DNA of 64,000 nucleotides from Caryophanales bacterium UBA5729 (GTDB taxonomy: Bacteria > Bacillota_I > Bacilli_A > Izemoplasmatales > Hujiaoplasmataceae), in NCBI GenBank assembly GCA_002419505.1, contig DIGF01000012.1, positions 124,001-188,000 on the forward strand. Reading direction: 5' to 3'. The notes below the pieces were generated by a model. The model saw only the letters and a list, made by a program, of their open reading frames with translations. It ran no database searches and had not been told where the DNA came from. Shown one piece after another: positions 1 to 8,592 of this stretch (position 1 is the stretch's first letter; the number at the start of each line of letters is the position of its first letter). The position numbers were made by a program, and so were the translations under genes.

Positions 1-35
1 GCTGCAATTTTATAATTTACAACTCTAAGTAATGT

Positions 36-122
36 GCAAAAAAAAGGGAAATATCAAATATTTATCTTTGTTCAACGATTTATAAAATACAAATATTTAT
101 TTATGGTATGGCTCGTTATAAC
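36..122. repeat. rlmH-end-derived repeat, copy A (putative attachment site)
   Basis: This block recurs at 2564-2654. Both copies hold a GGGAAATATCAAATA stretch, a GTTCA-CGAT stretch, and a core (97-119 here) that reads TATTTATGGTATGGCTCG. On the minus strand the core matches the last codons and stop of rlmH (4562-4584), which encode NEPYHK. It probably marks the distal junction of an element inserted at rlmH. The first 35 bases of the window show nothing recognisable. Confidence 0.7.
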
Positions 123-139
123 GTTTTAATCGCAAATTG

Positions 140-451
140 TTATATTTCTTTTATATAATCCATCTTTGCATAAATTACTCTAACAATATTAACGAAATCG
201 CTGTCTTCATCATAATAATACACGATTAAAAAATTATCTACAATTGATTTTCTCAAACTATTATGCTTTAACCTTGGAAGCTCTATAAGCGGGTATGCTT
301 TTGGAAATGAACAAATATCATTGAACTTGAGTTCAAATCTCTTAATCATATTTAATGCAGATTCAGGATTTAATAATTCCTCAGATATATAACGAAATAT
401 ACTTTCCAAATCTATTTTTGCTTTTGGTAAAAGCTTATAACTTCTTTCCAT
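140..451 (-). CDS. RelE/ParE-family toxin
   Basis: A 103-residue protein with the layout of the ParE/RelE toxin fold. An N-terminal helix pair (YKLLPKAKIDLESIFRYI) is followed by short strands including NSLRKSIVDNFLIVYYYD and a C-terminal strand with NIVRVIYAKMD. Such toxins poison gyrase or cleave ribosome-bound mRNA, and which of these applies cannot be told here. The gene overlaps the upstream antitoxin gene by 17 bp, which is typical of translationally coupled type II pairs. It lies inside the rlmH-associated island, where addiction modules commonly stabilise mobile DNA. Family assignment is fairly secure; target and activity are inferred. Confidence 0.85.
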   Translation of the reverse strand: MERSYKLLPKAKIDLESIFRYISEELLNPESALNMIKRFELKFNDICSFPKAYPLIELPRLKHNSLRKSIVDNFLIVYYYDEDSDFVNIVRVIYAKMDYIKEI

Positions 452-704
452 ACTTAGATTTCATTTCACTGATAAACATTGGACCATCCGTTTTTAAATC
501 CTCTTTGTCTATGTCTTTCAAAGAATCATTAATCATTTTAACAATTTGGTTTTTAGCCATTTCTCGCTCATAGACATCTATACTCATTAAAACCATTGAT
601 CCATACCCGTTTTTTGTTACAAAAACCGGCTCATCACTTTCTTCTACAAATTTAGAAATATTTGCTGTATTCTTTAATTCGTTTATTGGTATAATCTTTG
701 GCAT
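435..704 (-). CDS. Phd/YefM-family antitoxin
   Basis: An 89-residue protein starting MPKIIPINELKNTANIS, the usual N-terminal DNA-binding half of Phd/YefM antitoxins. It continues with EPVFVTKNGYGSMVLMSIDVYE, the diagnostic strand-helix of the family. The charged C-terminus (about residues 55-89) would wrap the toxin. It is the first gene of the pair and overlaps the toxin gene. A good ribosome binding site (AAAGGAGG) precedes the ATG. Autoregulation is likely because an 18-bp palindrome covers the promoter just upstream. Confidence 0.88.
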   Translation of the reverse strand: MPKIIPINELKNTANISKFVEESDEPVFVTKNGYGSMVLMSIDVYEREMAKNQIVKMINDSLKDIDKEDLKTDGPMFISEMKSKYGKKL

Positions 705-722
705 AATGATACCTCCTTTATT

Positions 723-759
723 ATGGTATAATTATACCATGTTTAGATTTTTTTGTAAA
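723..759 (-). promoter_or_regulatory. Promoter and operator of the toxin-antitoxin operon
   Basis: On the minus strand TTTACA (759-754) and TATAAT (736-731) are separated by 17 bp. A perfect 18-bp palindrome, ATGGTATAATTATACCAT (723-740), contains the -10 box. Binding of the antitoxin or the toxin-antitoxin complex there would block RNA polymerase. Confidence 0.75.
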
Positions 760-784
760 CTTATTATATTACTTAATAGTTATT

Positions 785-2398
785 TCATAGTTTATTTGAT
801 TTAATCATTTTTTTTGGCAAATGAACAAATTCATCAACTATATCAAATATCTCTTCATTATGACTTATAAAGATGATGATTGCATTATTTTTTTGTTTAA
901 TTAGTTCTTCTTTCAAAACACTTACGCTATTGGTATCCAGAGCTGAAACAGGTTCATCCAATATAATAAGTGAAGATTTCTTTAGTAACCCTCTTACTAT
1001 TGCTACTTTTTGTTTCTCGCCCCCAGATAAAGAAAGAGCTTCTTCTAATGCAATTATTTCTTGTAATCCAAATATATTAACCAAATCATTTAATGATTCT
1101 TCTGAATATTCTTTTATACCTCTAGTAATATTATCCTTAACAGGTAATCTCTGCAACCTAGGTTCTTGAACTATCACTGATATTTGGTTTTTTCTATTTT
1201 CTATCATGTCTATGTTTCTAATACTCGAGTTATTATATTCAATAGAACCCTTAAAGTTAAAATCAAGCCCTAGCAATAAATCAACAAATGTAGATTTGCC
1301 TTCTCCGTTTTTCCCCTTCAAACAATAGATTTTTCCCACATCAAACATATAACTGAAATCACTAAACAAAATATCAGAATCCGGATAAGAAAACTCAAGA
1401 CCTTCAATTCTTATACTATTTATTTTATCAAGATTTATTTGTCCATTTTCTTCATCTTCAATACTTAATATTTCTTCTATTCTGTCAAAACTAATTTTTG
1501 CATGTTGATACTCCTGGCCTAATTTCAAGAAGTATTCAGAATAAGATAAGCACATATTAGTATATAAAGTTATTAATATAAATTCACCCATAGTAATTGT
1601 TTGATTAAGAATTAAGAATCCTCCCAGTAACATTGTAAGCACTAATGAAATATTTTTCGAGAAAGTTCCAACATTATTTAAAGCTGCCAAAACTTTATTC
1701 AAACTAACGCTAGTTTTTAAAAGTTGTTTAAATGAGAATTTAACTCTATCCGTTGAAATATCATACCATGAATGGATCTTTGTTTCTTTTATCTGTGTTA
1801 TAAGATCGTTATTATCAGAGATATATTGGCTGTTCTGCTCTCTATATTGGTAACCTCTTTTATAAAAAGCTCTATTTAAAGTTTTTATGCCTATGATATT
1901 TATCAACATAGCAATAACCGGTATAAGAACAAGTATTAAGTTTATTTTTATAATTAATATAAAAACAACAATAGTACTAACAAACATTATAATCGCTACT
2001 ATGAAATTACTTATGAAAAAATTCAAAGTAGTTAAAACATCATTGAATATTCGATTATTTAGATAAGCCGGATTATACTTCTCAGTTTTTCTTAAAGGTA
2101 TATGTTCTAGTTTATTATCAACATCCATTATAAATTTAAAAGCTGTTTTTGATATAAAAACCTCGGAGATTATATGACTTATATATGAACTAATCATTAA
2201 TAAGATTGTTAATGCTAAAATAAAGAGAGCTAGATTAACGGTTAAGTTCTCTGTAGGTTTTTTGTTTACTGCATCAATAAAATAACCAAAGATATATGGT
2301 ATCAACAACTGACAGAAGTAAACAATAATTAAAAGTGCGCTTATTAGGAAAAATGTTTTCTTAGATTCCATAACTCTATTGTAAATTGCTTTTAACAT
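785..2398 (-). CDS. ABC exporter, fused membrane and ATPase domains
   Basis: A 537-residue half-transporter. Residues 1 to about 300 hold six membrane segments, and the rest is a nucleotide-binding domain. Walker A is GKNGEGKST, the signature is LSGGEKQ, Walker B is SLIILDEP, and the H-loop histidine is in FISHNEE. Such exporters work as dimers and move peptides, lipids or drugs out of the cell. There is no N-terminal C39 peptidase, so it is not a leader-cleaving bacteriocin exporter. It sits alone between the two rlmH-like repeats, suggesting it is cargo of one inserted element. The substrate cannot be deduced. Confidence 0.85.
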   Translation of the reverse strand: MLKAIYNRVMESKKTFFLISALLIIVYFCQLLIPYIFGYFIDAVNKKPTENLTVNLALFILALTILLMISSYISHIISEVFISKTAFKFIMDVDNKLEHIPLRKTEKYNPAYLNNRIFNDVLTTLNFFISNFIVAIIMFVSTIVVFILIIKINLILVLIPVIAMLINIIGIKTLNRAFYKRGYQYREQNSQYISDNNDLITQIKETKIHSWYDISTDRVKFSFKQLLKTSVSLNKVLAALNNVGTFSKNISLVLTMLLGGFLILNQTITMGEFILITLYTNMCLSYSEYFLKLGQEYQHAKISFDRIEEILSIEDEENGQINLDKINSIRIEGLEFSYPDSDILFSDFSYMFDVGKIYCLKGKNGEGKSTFVDLLLGLDFNFKGSIEYNNSSIRNIDMIENRKNQISVIVQEPRLQRLPVKDNITRGIKEYSEESLNDLVNIFGLQEIIALEEALSLSGGEKQKVAIVRGLLKKSSLIILDEPVSALDTNSVSVLKEELIKQKNNAIIIFISHNEEIFDIVDEFVHLPKKMIKSNKL

Positions 2399-2504
2399 TG
2401 ATAAATCCCCTTATTAGAACCAACTATATTTTAATTATAAAGTTTAAAAAAGAAATTACTAGACTATATTTTTAAGAAAATGTGTGATATAATAATGACA
2501 GATA

Positions 2505-2540
2505 AAAGCAGCAATCCTTATATGGGATTGCTGCTTTTTT
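2505..2540. terminator. Bidirectional hairpin terminator
   Basis: AAAGCAGCAATCC pairs with GGATTGCTGCTTT around a short loop and is followed by a T-run on the plus strand and an A-run on the other side. It stands alone in the 329-base gap between the lipoprotein gene and the ABC exporter. It could end minus-strand transcripts from the lipoprotein gene and shield the exporter promoter. Confidence 0.7.
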
Positions 2541-2563
2541 AAATATATTTACTAAATAGGATA

Positions 2564-2654
2564 CGCAAAAACAAAAGGGAAATATCAAATAATTCCCTTT
2601 GTTCAGCGATATATAACATGCCAAATATTTATTTATGGTATAGCTCGTTATAAC
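2564..2654. repeat. rlmH-end-derived repeat, copy B (putative attachment site)
   Basis: Second copy of the block at 36-122. It has the same order: an AAAGGGAA...TTCCCTTT hairpin (2574-2600), a GTTCAGCGAT stretch, and the core TATTTATGGTATAGCTCG at 2629-2651. The core again mirrors the end of rlmH. With copy A it brackets the toxin-antitoxin and ABC exporter genes, and with rlmH itself it brackets the lipoprotein and metallopeptidase genes. That is what two successive insertions at rlmH would leave. Confidence 0.7.
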
Positions 2655-2727
2655 TAGAGAAAATCAGATATGATATGTTTTAAATAACATAACCCTTCAT
2701 AAAGTTATATATGTTTTAGTGGATCCT

Positions 2728-3429
2728 CTATTCATAATCATAAGTATATATTATTTCAACTTCTATCTCGTAACTGTCAAACAGGATAAAAACTAAATCG
2801 TGATTAATGCCTTTCCCAAGATACACATGTTTAGCGTGATTGCCTTCATCAAAATATTTACCTATTTTATAAATGAATGGTGATGACAAATTGTTAAATA
2901 TCATATCTTTAATTGTTTCAGTGTCAGCTTCTACTTTTACATCATTGATTGTGCGATCTGTATATAGCTGCCAAACAAAATCCAGTCTTAGTGATTCTTC
3001 ATCTAAAATGATATCATTTGTATTTACATTGTTACCTGCCCAATCTATTACTCTGCTTTCACTTGAATCATTGTAGTCTGTAATATATAACTCCAACTCA
3101 ATAAAAGAAGGTAAGTGATCGTTAAACACTAAATTTTCTTCTCCTACTCTATCTGGCATCAAAACATGAAATCTCTCTCCTTGTTGGTTTTCTCCAATAT
3201 AGTGATATATGAAAAAACTACTTGAAGTTTGATTAACCCCGGCGATAAGATATGCATCATTCATATAATGAACAGAAACCATATTATCAACTTCTTCATA
3301 ATCCACTAAGCCAATACTAACTAGATAGTCGTCATAATAATTTTCATTTTCATCACTTTTTCTATCGTATTTGGGTGGCGTACAAGCAGTTAATAATACT
3401 AACATTAACACTACTAAAACTTTTTTCAT
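2728..3429 (-). CDS. Predicted lipoprotein of unknown function
   Basis: A 233-residue protein with a lipoprotein signal, MKKVLVVLMLVLLTAC, whose lipobox LTAC puts the lipidated cysteine at residue 16. The mature part is polar, rich in aromatic and acidic residues and predicted mostly strand. I recognise no family. It would be anchored on the outer face of the membrane. It is the first gene downstream of the putative metallopeptidase gene, with a 270-base gap, and lies within the rlmH-proximal insertion. Confidence 0.7.
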   Translation of the reverse strand: MKKVLVVLMLVLLTACTPPKYDRKSDENENYYDDYLVSIGLVDYEEVDNMVSVHYMNDAYLIAGVNQTSSSFFIYHYIGENQQGERFHVLMPDRVGEENLVFNDHLPSFIELELYITDYNDSSESRVIDWAGNNVNTNDIILDEESLRLDFVWQLYTDRTINDVKVEADTETIKDMIFNNLSSPFIYKIGKYFDEGNHAKHVYLGKGINHDLVFILFDSYEIEVEIIYTYDYE

Positions 3430-3588
3430 TACATCACATCCCTACATTTAATTATACAGTATCCTACCGACCTAAATATATTCGAAAGCTCACATATATT
3501 TTTTATTAACGCCATCATAGTGGTGTCATCTTCATGTTTCAAAATATTTAATGTTGATAAATAACTTTAATAATTTCGATGCAATCTT

Positions 3589-3620
3589 TTATCTCATTAA
3601 TCATATATATAATGAGATAA
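3589..3620. repeat. Inverted repeat in the lipoprotein/metallopeptidase gap
   Basis: TTATCTCATTA and TAATGAGATAA form perfect 11-base arms around a 10-base AT-rich spacer. No U-run follows on either strand, so a terminator is unlikely. A protein-binding site or weak RNA hairpin between the two genes is possible. Nothing else is seen in 3430-3699. Confidence 0.45.
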
Positions 3621-3699
3621 TTATGTACTTTGTATTTACATGAATTCTCTTTATTTATTCTTGATTCATTAATAACACTTTTAAATAGATAGTAGATAT

Positions 3700-4467
3700 T
3701 TATAACTTCATTGAAGTAATGAAGCCATCAATCCCACCGTTATATAGATTTATGATATTATCTATATTACTTGCTAAAAAAAGTTTACCACTTATAGCCG
3801 CAAATTTATCCCAATAATTACCGCTGTTTGATTGTTGCAGTAACGCTTTTTGTTTGTGCACATCTCTTTCTTTAATTGCATTTTGTAATTTTGAAAAAGA
3901 CTTTATATAGTGGTTATCTATTACACCAGTAAAATCATAAGATTCTATATAATCACTAAAGGCTAATATGTGGGCAAACCCTTCATCAAAAGTTATATGT
4001 TTTAGTAAAGCTACATAATCATCAGTGATTGGGATGGGATATTTGTTATGTAAACAAATATGTGCTATCTCATGTGTAATTAGTCTTTTGACTAGAAGTT
4101 CAATATCACTTCCAAGATCTACATACTTAGCAAATTGTATTAAGTCAAATACCACATACTGCTTTCCATCATAATATCTAACCATAGCATCATATGGATC
4201 AGGACAGCCAACAACTAACAAAACATTCACTTTATCCACTATTACAGGCCACTCAGGAAATAAAATTGAAAATAGTTTTTTGTTTTGAGGGTTGAAATCT
4301 ATTAGTTTTTCCTTTACTTGTAATAATATCTTACTTACTATTTCTCGTCTCTTTGGATCAGGTGTTTTATATAAATAATTCCCTTTTTCAATACTGTAAA
4401 ATATCCAGTGGTTATCAATGATATCCCCACTTAAATATTTTGTTACGATATAATCATTAATTATCAT
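3700..4467 (-). CDS. Putative HExxH zinc metallopeptidase-like protein
   Basis: A 255-residue protein without a signal peptide. It has HEIAH (in LITHEIAHICLH) near residue 135. About 26 residues later comes DEGFAH, the spacing of gluzincin peptidases in which HExxH binds zinc and a downstream Glu is the third ligand. The rest matches no family I can name. It is the first gene after the end of rlmH, in the position of element cargo. It is the first of three unrelated-looking gluzincin-type proteins in this window, all in the accessory regions. Catalytic activity is inferred from the motif only. Confidence 0.55.
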   Translation of the reverse strand: MIINDYIVTKYLSGDIIDNHWIFYSIEKGNYLYKTPDPKRREIVSKILLQVKEKLIDFNPQNKKLFSILFPEWPVIVDKVNVLLVVGCPDPYDAMVRYYDGKQYVVFDLIQFAKYVDLGSDIELLVKRLITHEIAHICLHNKYPIPITDDYVALLKHITFDEGFAHILAFSDYIESYDFTGVIDNHYIKSFSKLQNAIKERDVHKQKALLQQSNSGNYWDKFAAISGKLFLASNIDNIINLYNGGIDGFITSMKL

Positions 4468-4561
4468 TTGACTTACACCCTCTGAAATTTTCTATAGATT
4501 TTCTTGAAAACTGCTGTTTACATTTCAAGCTTTGTCATCCTATTCTTAGTGAGTATTATAG

Positions 4562-4584
4562 CTATTTATGATACGGCTCGTTAT
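4562..4584 (-). other. Putative attachment site in the 3' end of rlmH
   Basis: The plus strand reads TATTTATGATACGGCTCG here. The cores at 97-119 and 2629-2651 differ from it at only a few positions. On the coding strand it reads GAGCCGTATCATAAATAG. The staphylococcal SCC attachment core lies at the same codons. The conserved stretch stops at the end of rlmH on the island side. Confidence 0.65.
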
Positions 4585-5038
4585 TATTTATCCTAAACGC
4601 CCGGTATATTTGTTCTAAAAGAATAAGTTTCATTAGTTGATGAGGAAAAGTCATCTTCGAAAAAGATAACTTGTAATTTGCAAGCTTAATCACATCATTA
4701 CTTAAACCTAATGATCCACCAATAACAAAACAAATATCTGAAGTTTCATATGTATAAATATCTTGGAATAACTTAGCAAACCCCTCACTATCTAAACTTT
4801 TGCCTTCTATGGCCAAAACAATTAAGTATTCATTATTAATTTGAGCAAGTATTTTTTCTCCTTCTTTCGCCATGACGATTTCTTTATCTTTCTCTGAAAG
4901 ATTTTCCGGAGCTTTTTCATCTGCTACTTCAACAAAATCCAACTTGACATATTTTGCTAAGCGTTTAGCGTACTCATTAATTCCATCGACTAAATACTTT
5001 TCTTTAATTTTTCCAACCGAAATGACTTTAATTTTCAT
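4562..5038 (-). CDS. rlmH: 23S rRNA (pseudouridine-1915-N3)-methyltransferase
   Basis: A 158-residue SPOUT methyltransferase, the normal length for RlmH. It methylates pseudouridine 1915 in helix 69 of 23S rRNA using S-adenosylmethionine. The SAM-binding knot is visible in [10 protein letters not shown] (about 103-112), and the protein ends in the family-typical NNNEPYHK. The start overlaps the GNAT gene by 11 bp. The 3' end is intact and coincides with the edge of an accessory island, as in staphylococci, where SCC elements enter the last codons without destroying the gene. Confidence 0.96.
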   Translation of the reverse strand: MKIKVISVGKIKEKYLVDGINEYAKRLAKYVKLDFVEVADEKAPENLSEKDKEIVMAKEGEKILAQINNEYLIVLAIEGKSLDSEGFAKLFQDIYTYETSDICFVIGGSLGLSNDVIKLANYKLSFSKMTFPHQLMKLILLEQIYRAFRINNNEPYHK

Positions 5039-5555
5039 GATAATATTCCTCTTCTAGTATTGCATAAAAAAGTTCATCTTGCCAGTTGTTTAAACTTTTA
5101 TCATATATGCATTTAACAAATTTACCCTCTAGTCGCATCTTCAATTTTTCACAAACTCTAATAGAAGATTTATTATTAGGATGACATGTAGCAATTATTC
5201 TGTGAGCATGCATTATATCAAAGGCATACTTCATTAATAATTTTGCAGCTTCGGTCGCTAAACCAAAATTTTTATATTTTTTTTCTATAACCCAGCCAAT
5301 ATCATAAGTATCTTTCATTTCCCATAAATGAAAATCTAAGTGACCAATAACCTTTTCTTCTAATTTAAGAACGATTGCATAGTGCTCTTGTTCTTTTGTC
5401 GGATTTACTATATTCATTATTTTTTCTTCAGTAAATGGTCTATCTACAAAATATTTTACTGTATCTTCATCATTCATATAATTATATACTGCTTGAAAAT
5501 CTTCTTTACTTAATTTTCTGAGTAATAATCTATTAGACTCCAAATACTCCATCAT
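5028..5555 (-). CDS. GNAT-family N-acetyltransferase (RimJ/RimL-like)
   Basis: A 175-residue protein of the ribosomal-protein-alanine acetyltransferase type. It has the N-terminal [22 protein letters not shown], and the acetyl-CoA-binding strand-helix in [21 protein letters not shown] near residues 95-113. The late motif [19 protein letters not shown] is also present. It would transfer an acetyl group from acetyl-CoA to an amine, with unknown substrate. Its ATG overlaps the xerC TGA stop (ATGA), and its end overlaps rlmH, so the genes are probably co-translated. Confidence 0.85.
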   Translation of the reverse strand: MMEYLESNRLLLRKLSKEDFQAVYNYMNDEDTVKYFVDRPFTEEKIMNIVNPTKEQEHYAIVLKLEEKVIGHLDFHLWEMKDTYDIGWVIEKKYKNFGLATEAAKLLMKYAFDIMHAHRIIATCHPNNKSSIRVCEKLKMRLEGKFVKCIYDKSLNNWQDELFYAILEEEYYHEN

Positions 5556-6460
5556 AAGATTTTTTTTGCTCTCGGATGTGATTTATTGTATTCATCCTGA
5601 AGCTTCTCCTTTGATATCTTGGTATAAATCTGCGTAGTTGACAAACTAACATGACCCAATAATTCTTGAACAATTCTTAAATCAACCCCATTGTTAAGTA
5701 AATGCGTAGCGAAAGAGTGTCTAAAAGAATGTGGTGAAATATTTAATGTGGAACTTTGTTTTTTTATTTCTCTAGATAAGATATCTCTAACTCCTCTAGC
5801 AGTCAATTGATTACCTCTATGGTTGATAAACATGTAGTTGCTTTCAATTTCACTTTTAATCTTTAATATAGGTCTTGATTCCAATAGATATTTCTTCACA
5901 GTATTAATTGCAAAAACATGAACTGGGACTACTCTTTCAACAGAACCTTTGCCATAAACTCTAATTTCCTGTTTAACATAATCTAAATCATTGATTTTTA
6001 GATTTGTAAGTTCAGATACCCTTAATCCACAACCATATAATAATTCAAAAATTGTTTTGTTTCTTAAGCCGATTGGAGTATCAATATCTATATGGTTCAG
6101 AAAATCCACCATTTCATCTTCGTATATAAATTTTGGTAACTTCTTATCAATTTTAGGCAAAACAATATTTTTGAAAGGATTATCTTTTACAGCTCCATCC
6201 TCCAACAAATAGTCAAAAAGCGTTCTTACTGAGCTAATCTTTCTTCTAATCGATTTGGGATCATAACGATTATATAGAAACGTTACATAAAATTTAGCGA
6301 TTCTGTTTGTTAGATATCTCAACTCACCTAAATCTTCTTGCTCAAGAAATGAAATCAAAGACTTAATGTCAGTGACATAAGAAATAACAGTATTGTTAGA
6401 ATACTGTTTTTCATTTTCTAAATAATCTTGATACAAATCTAATATTTCTTGATTATTCAT
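5552..6460 (-). CDS. xerC: Tyrosine recombinase XerC-like
   Basis: A 302-residue tyrosine recombinase of normal Xer length. The N-terminal SAM-like core-binding domain occupies about 1-90. The catalytic domain shows Arg in GLRVSELTNL, the HSFRHSFATHLL His-x-x-Arg box, the LLGH box and the nucleophile Tyr in TTQIYTKISKEKL. Xer proteins resolve chromosome dimers at dif. Location directly downstream of trmFO matches the Bacillota arrangement where the xerC orthologue (codV) follows trmFO, so a housekeeping role is favoured over island integration. Confidence 0.9.
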   Translation of the reverse strand: MNNQEILDLYQDYLENEKQYSNNTVISYVTDIKSLISFLEQEDLGELRYLTNRIAKFYVTFLYNRYDPKSIRRKISSVRTLFDYLLEDGAVKDNPFKNIVLPKIDKKLPKFIYEDEMVDFLNHIDIDTPIGLRNKTIFELLYGCGLRVSELTNLKINDLDYVKQEIRVYGKGSVERVVPVHVFAINTVKKYLLESRPILKIKSEIESNYMFINHRGNQLTARGVRDILSREIKKQSSTLNISPHSFRHSFATHLLNNGVDLRIVQELLGHVSLSTTQIYTKISKEKLQDEYNKSHPRAKKIL

Positions 6461-6528
6461 GTTTCACCGCCGTAATTTATTGATTATCTTAATTATAACA
6501 AAAATAATTATAAATATTATCCATATAT

Positions 6529-7848
6529 CTAAGTATTTAAGATACTATTGTTATTAATGAATGTGTCTATACTATCTAGAGCTCTTTTGACATATAGTTC
6601 TTTTCTTTGGCTTTTATTATGTTTGAAAAGCAAGTCGGGAAAAATACCAAAATTAGTGTTCATAGGTTGAAACTCTGAAGCTGGACTGTTAGCAATATAA
6701 TATGCCTGAGAGCCAATGGCTGACTCTAAAGGAAATTCAATCAAGGTTTCGTTATTAATTAATCTAGCCATATTTATTCCCGCAACCAAACCCGAAGCTA
6801 TTGATTCAATATAACCTTCTACACCACTTATTTGGCCAGCGATAAACAGATCATCACGAGTCTTTGATTGATAAAAGCTATTTATTGCTGAAGGAGCGTT
6901 AATAAAAGTGTTACGATGCATAATTCCATAACGAATAATTTCAGCGCTTTCTAAACCGGGTATCATTCTGATAATTCTCTTTTGTTCAGAAAATGTCAAA
7001 TGAGTTTGAAACCCGACAATATTATACATACTTTTTCTTAAATTGTCTTGTCTTAATTGGACAACAGCATAAGGTCGTTTCTCATTATTTTTTTCTAATC
7101 CAACCGGTTTCATTGGTCCGTATAACAAAGTTTGATATCCTCTTTTTGCCATCTCTTCAAAAGGCATACAGCCTTCAAACACTTTAAGCTCAAAGTCTTT
7201 TATTTTGGCCGTTTGAGCATTAATTACCTCATTGTACCAAAGGTCATATTCTTCTTTAGTCATCGGACAATTGATATAGTCAGCATTACCTTTATCATAT
7301 CTGCTTTTAAAATATGCCTTATTCATATCTATTGAATTAAAATCGACTATAGGTGCAATGGCATCATAGAAATATAAAAAATCATTGCCGATTAAATTTT
7401 TGATTTTTTCACTCAGTTTTTTTGTTGTTAAAGGTCCACTTGCGATAATTGTTGGGTTTTCCATTATTTCTTCAACTTCTTTATCGATTATCGTAACTAA
7501 AGGATTTGATGCTAAAATTTCACTAACTTTCTTAGAAAATAATTCTCTGTCCACAGCCAATGCGCTTCCAGCAGGAACTTGGTATTGATCGGCAACACGA
7601 ATTAAAAGCGAGTCTAATTTTCTCAACTCCTCTTTCATTAAACCAGCTGCATTTTTAATGTCGTTTGATCTTAATGAATTAGAACAAACTAGTTCAGCAA
7701 AAAAATCAGAATTTTGGACCTCATTTTTCCTGATTCGTTTCGACTCATATAAATTTACTTTTATATTTCTTTTAGTTAACTGATAGGCCGCTTCACAACC
7801 AGCTAATCCTGCGCCAATTATATTTACTTCTTTTATCAAGACTAACAC
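6529..7848 (-). CDS. trmFO: Folate-dependent tRNA (uracil-54-C5) methyltransferase
   Basis: A 439-residue flavoprotein that makes ribothymidine at tRNA position 54 using methylenetetrahydrofolate and FADH2. The FAD-binding motif is at the N-terminus (IIGAGLAGCEAAYQL). Family-specific stretches include VCSNSLRSNDIKNAAGLMKE, YPF-like CMPFEEMAKRG and YGPMKPVGLE. The C-terminal NTNFGIFPDLL is also typical. The start appears to be GTG, preceded by AAGGTGAGG. It is followed by xerC, the standard neighbour. Confidence 0.95.
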   Translation of the reverse strand: MLVLIKEVNIIGAGLAGCEAAYQLTKRNIKVNLYESKRIRKNEVQNSDFFAELVCSNSLRSNDIKNAAGLMKEELRKLDSLLIRVADQYQVPAGSALAVDRELFSKKVSEILASNPLVTIIDKEVEEIMENPTIIASGPLTTKKLSEKIKNLIGNDFLYFYDAIAPIVDFNSIDMNKAYFKSRYDKGNADYINCPMTKEEYDLWYNEVINAQTAKIKDFELKVFEGCMPFEEMAKRGYQTLLYGPMKPVGLEKNNEKRPYAVVQLRQDNLRKSMYNIVGFQTHLTFSEQKRIIRMIPGLESAEIIRYGIMHRNTFINAPSAINSFYQSKTRDDLFIAGQISGVEGYIESIASGLVAGINMARLINNETLIEFPLESAIGSQAYYIANSPASEFQPMNTNFGIFPDLLFKHNKSQRKELYVKRALDSIDTFINNNSILNT

Positions 7849-7882
7849 ATCCTCACCTTCTATTATATCATTATATAAAAAA

Positions 7883-7906
7883 AACAGAAACCCGATAGTT
7901 TCTGTT
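7883..7906 (-). terminator. Terminator after the 203-residue-frame lipoprotein gene
   Basis: AACAGAAAC pairs with GTTTCTGTT around a six-base loop. The A-run on its left is a U-run for minus-strand transcripts. Confidence 0.7.
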
Positions 7907-7932
7907 ATTTATTACACTATTCGCATTAATAA

Positions 7933-8511
7933 TCAGTTAATCACATCGTAATTGCTATTAAATAAATATAAGTTTTCATTCACGTAATTTGCATAAATTG
8001 TCAAATTATCAGAAGTGATGATGAAAAATACCTTACTATTAAAATTTATATCTGGGTTAGCTTCGTTTATTTGAATATAAGGAGCAACACTTATAGATAA
8101 GCCGCCATAATCATTTGAAGGATCAATATATATTTTAGATCCAAATTCGTCTTCAAGATTTCTAAGTTCTTGATAAATTTCATCATTGTTATAATAATAC
8201 CTTTCATTAACCAAAAATGGCTCTTGAGAGACAATTTTAGGTATAAAAAGCAATCGATACACACCGTCTTTTATTCCTGAGATAACACCGCCGTTATTAT
8301 AAGTTTTACCCGTAAGTTCTTTGGCAGTATCACTATCAACAACTTTAAAAAAGAAGACTTCAGAAAAACCATATTTAGAAGTAGCTAAAATATTTAAATC
8401 CTCATCGTTATAAACTCGATATAAATTAGTGCAAGAAATAAAGAGTATTATACTGAACAAAATAACAAGTGAACTAAAAATGACCTTAATTGCTTTAATC
8501 GTTTTTATCAT
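7933..8511 (-). CDS. Small predicted lipoprotein or anchored protein
   Basis: About 192 residues from the ATG chosen because AGAGAGG lies six bases upstream; the frame stays open a little further. The N-terminus MIKTIKAIKVIFSSLVILFS continues to FISCTN, a hydrophobic segment ending in a plausible lipobox cysteine. The remainder is polar and strand-rich with no family I recognise. A terminator follows it and another separates it from the amylase gene, so it is probably transcribed alone. Confidence 0.6.
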   Translation of the reverse strand: MIKTIKAIKVIFSSLVILFSIILFISCTNLYRVYNDEDLNILATSKYGFSEVFFFKVVDSDTAKELTGKTYNNGGVISGIKDGVYRLLFIPKIVSQEPFLVNERYYYNNDEIYQELRNLEDEFGSKIYIDPSNDYGGLSISVAPYIQINEANPDINFNSKVFFIITSDNLTIYANYVNENLYLFNSNYDVIN

Positions 8512-8538
8512 GTAATAACCTCTCTTATAAAAAAACAA

Positions 8539-8571
8539 GGACAACTAAAATTCGCTAAAATCTAGTTGCCC
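8539..8571 (-). terminator. Terminator after the GH13 gene
   Basis: GGACAACTA and TAGTTGCCC pair with one mismatch around a 15-base loop. The plus-strand A-run at 8529-8535 gives a U-run on the minus strand. Confidence 0.55.
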
Positions 8572-8592
8572 AATAAATATTGTTTTCAAAAC

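Noticed and set aside
97..119. rlmH-type cores as further targets of the 58476 recombinase
   Set aside because: They share neither the TCAACG-TG-CGTTGA core nor the AGCAAT/ATTGCT arms, so a different recombinase is expected.
5552..6460. XerC-like protein as the integrase of the rlmH island
   Set aside because: It lies next to trmFO in the conserved housekeeping arrangement and on the far side of rlmH from the island.
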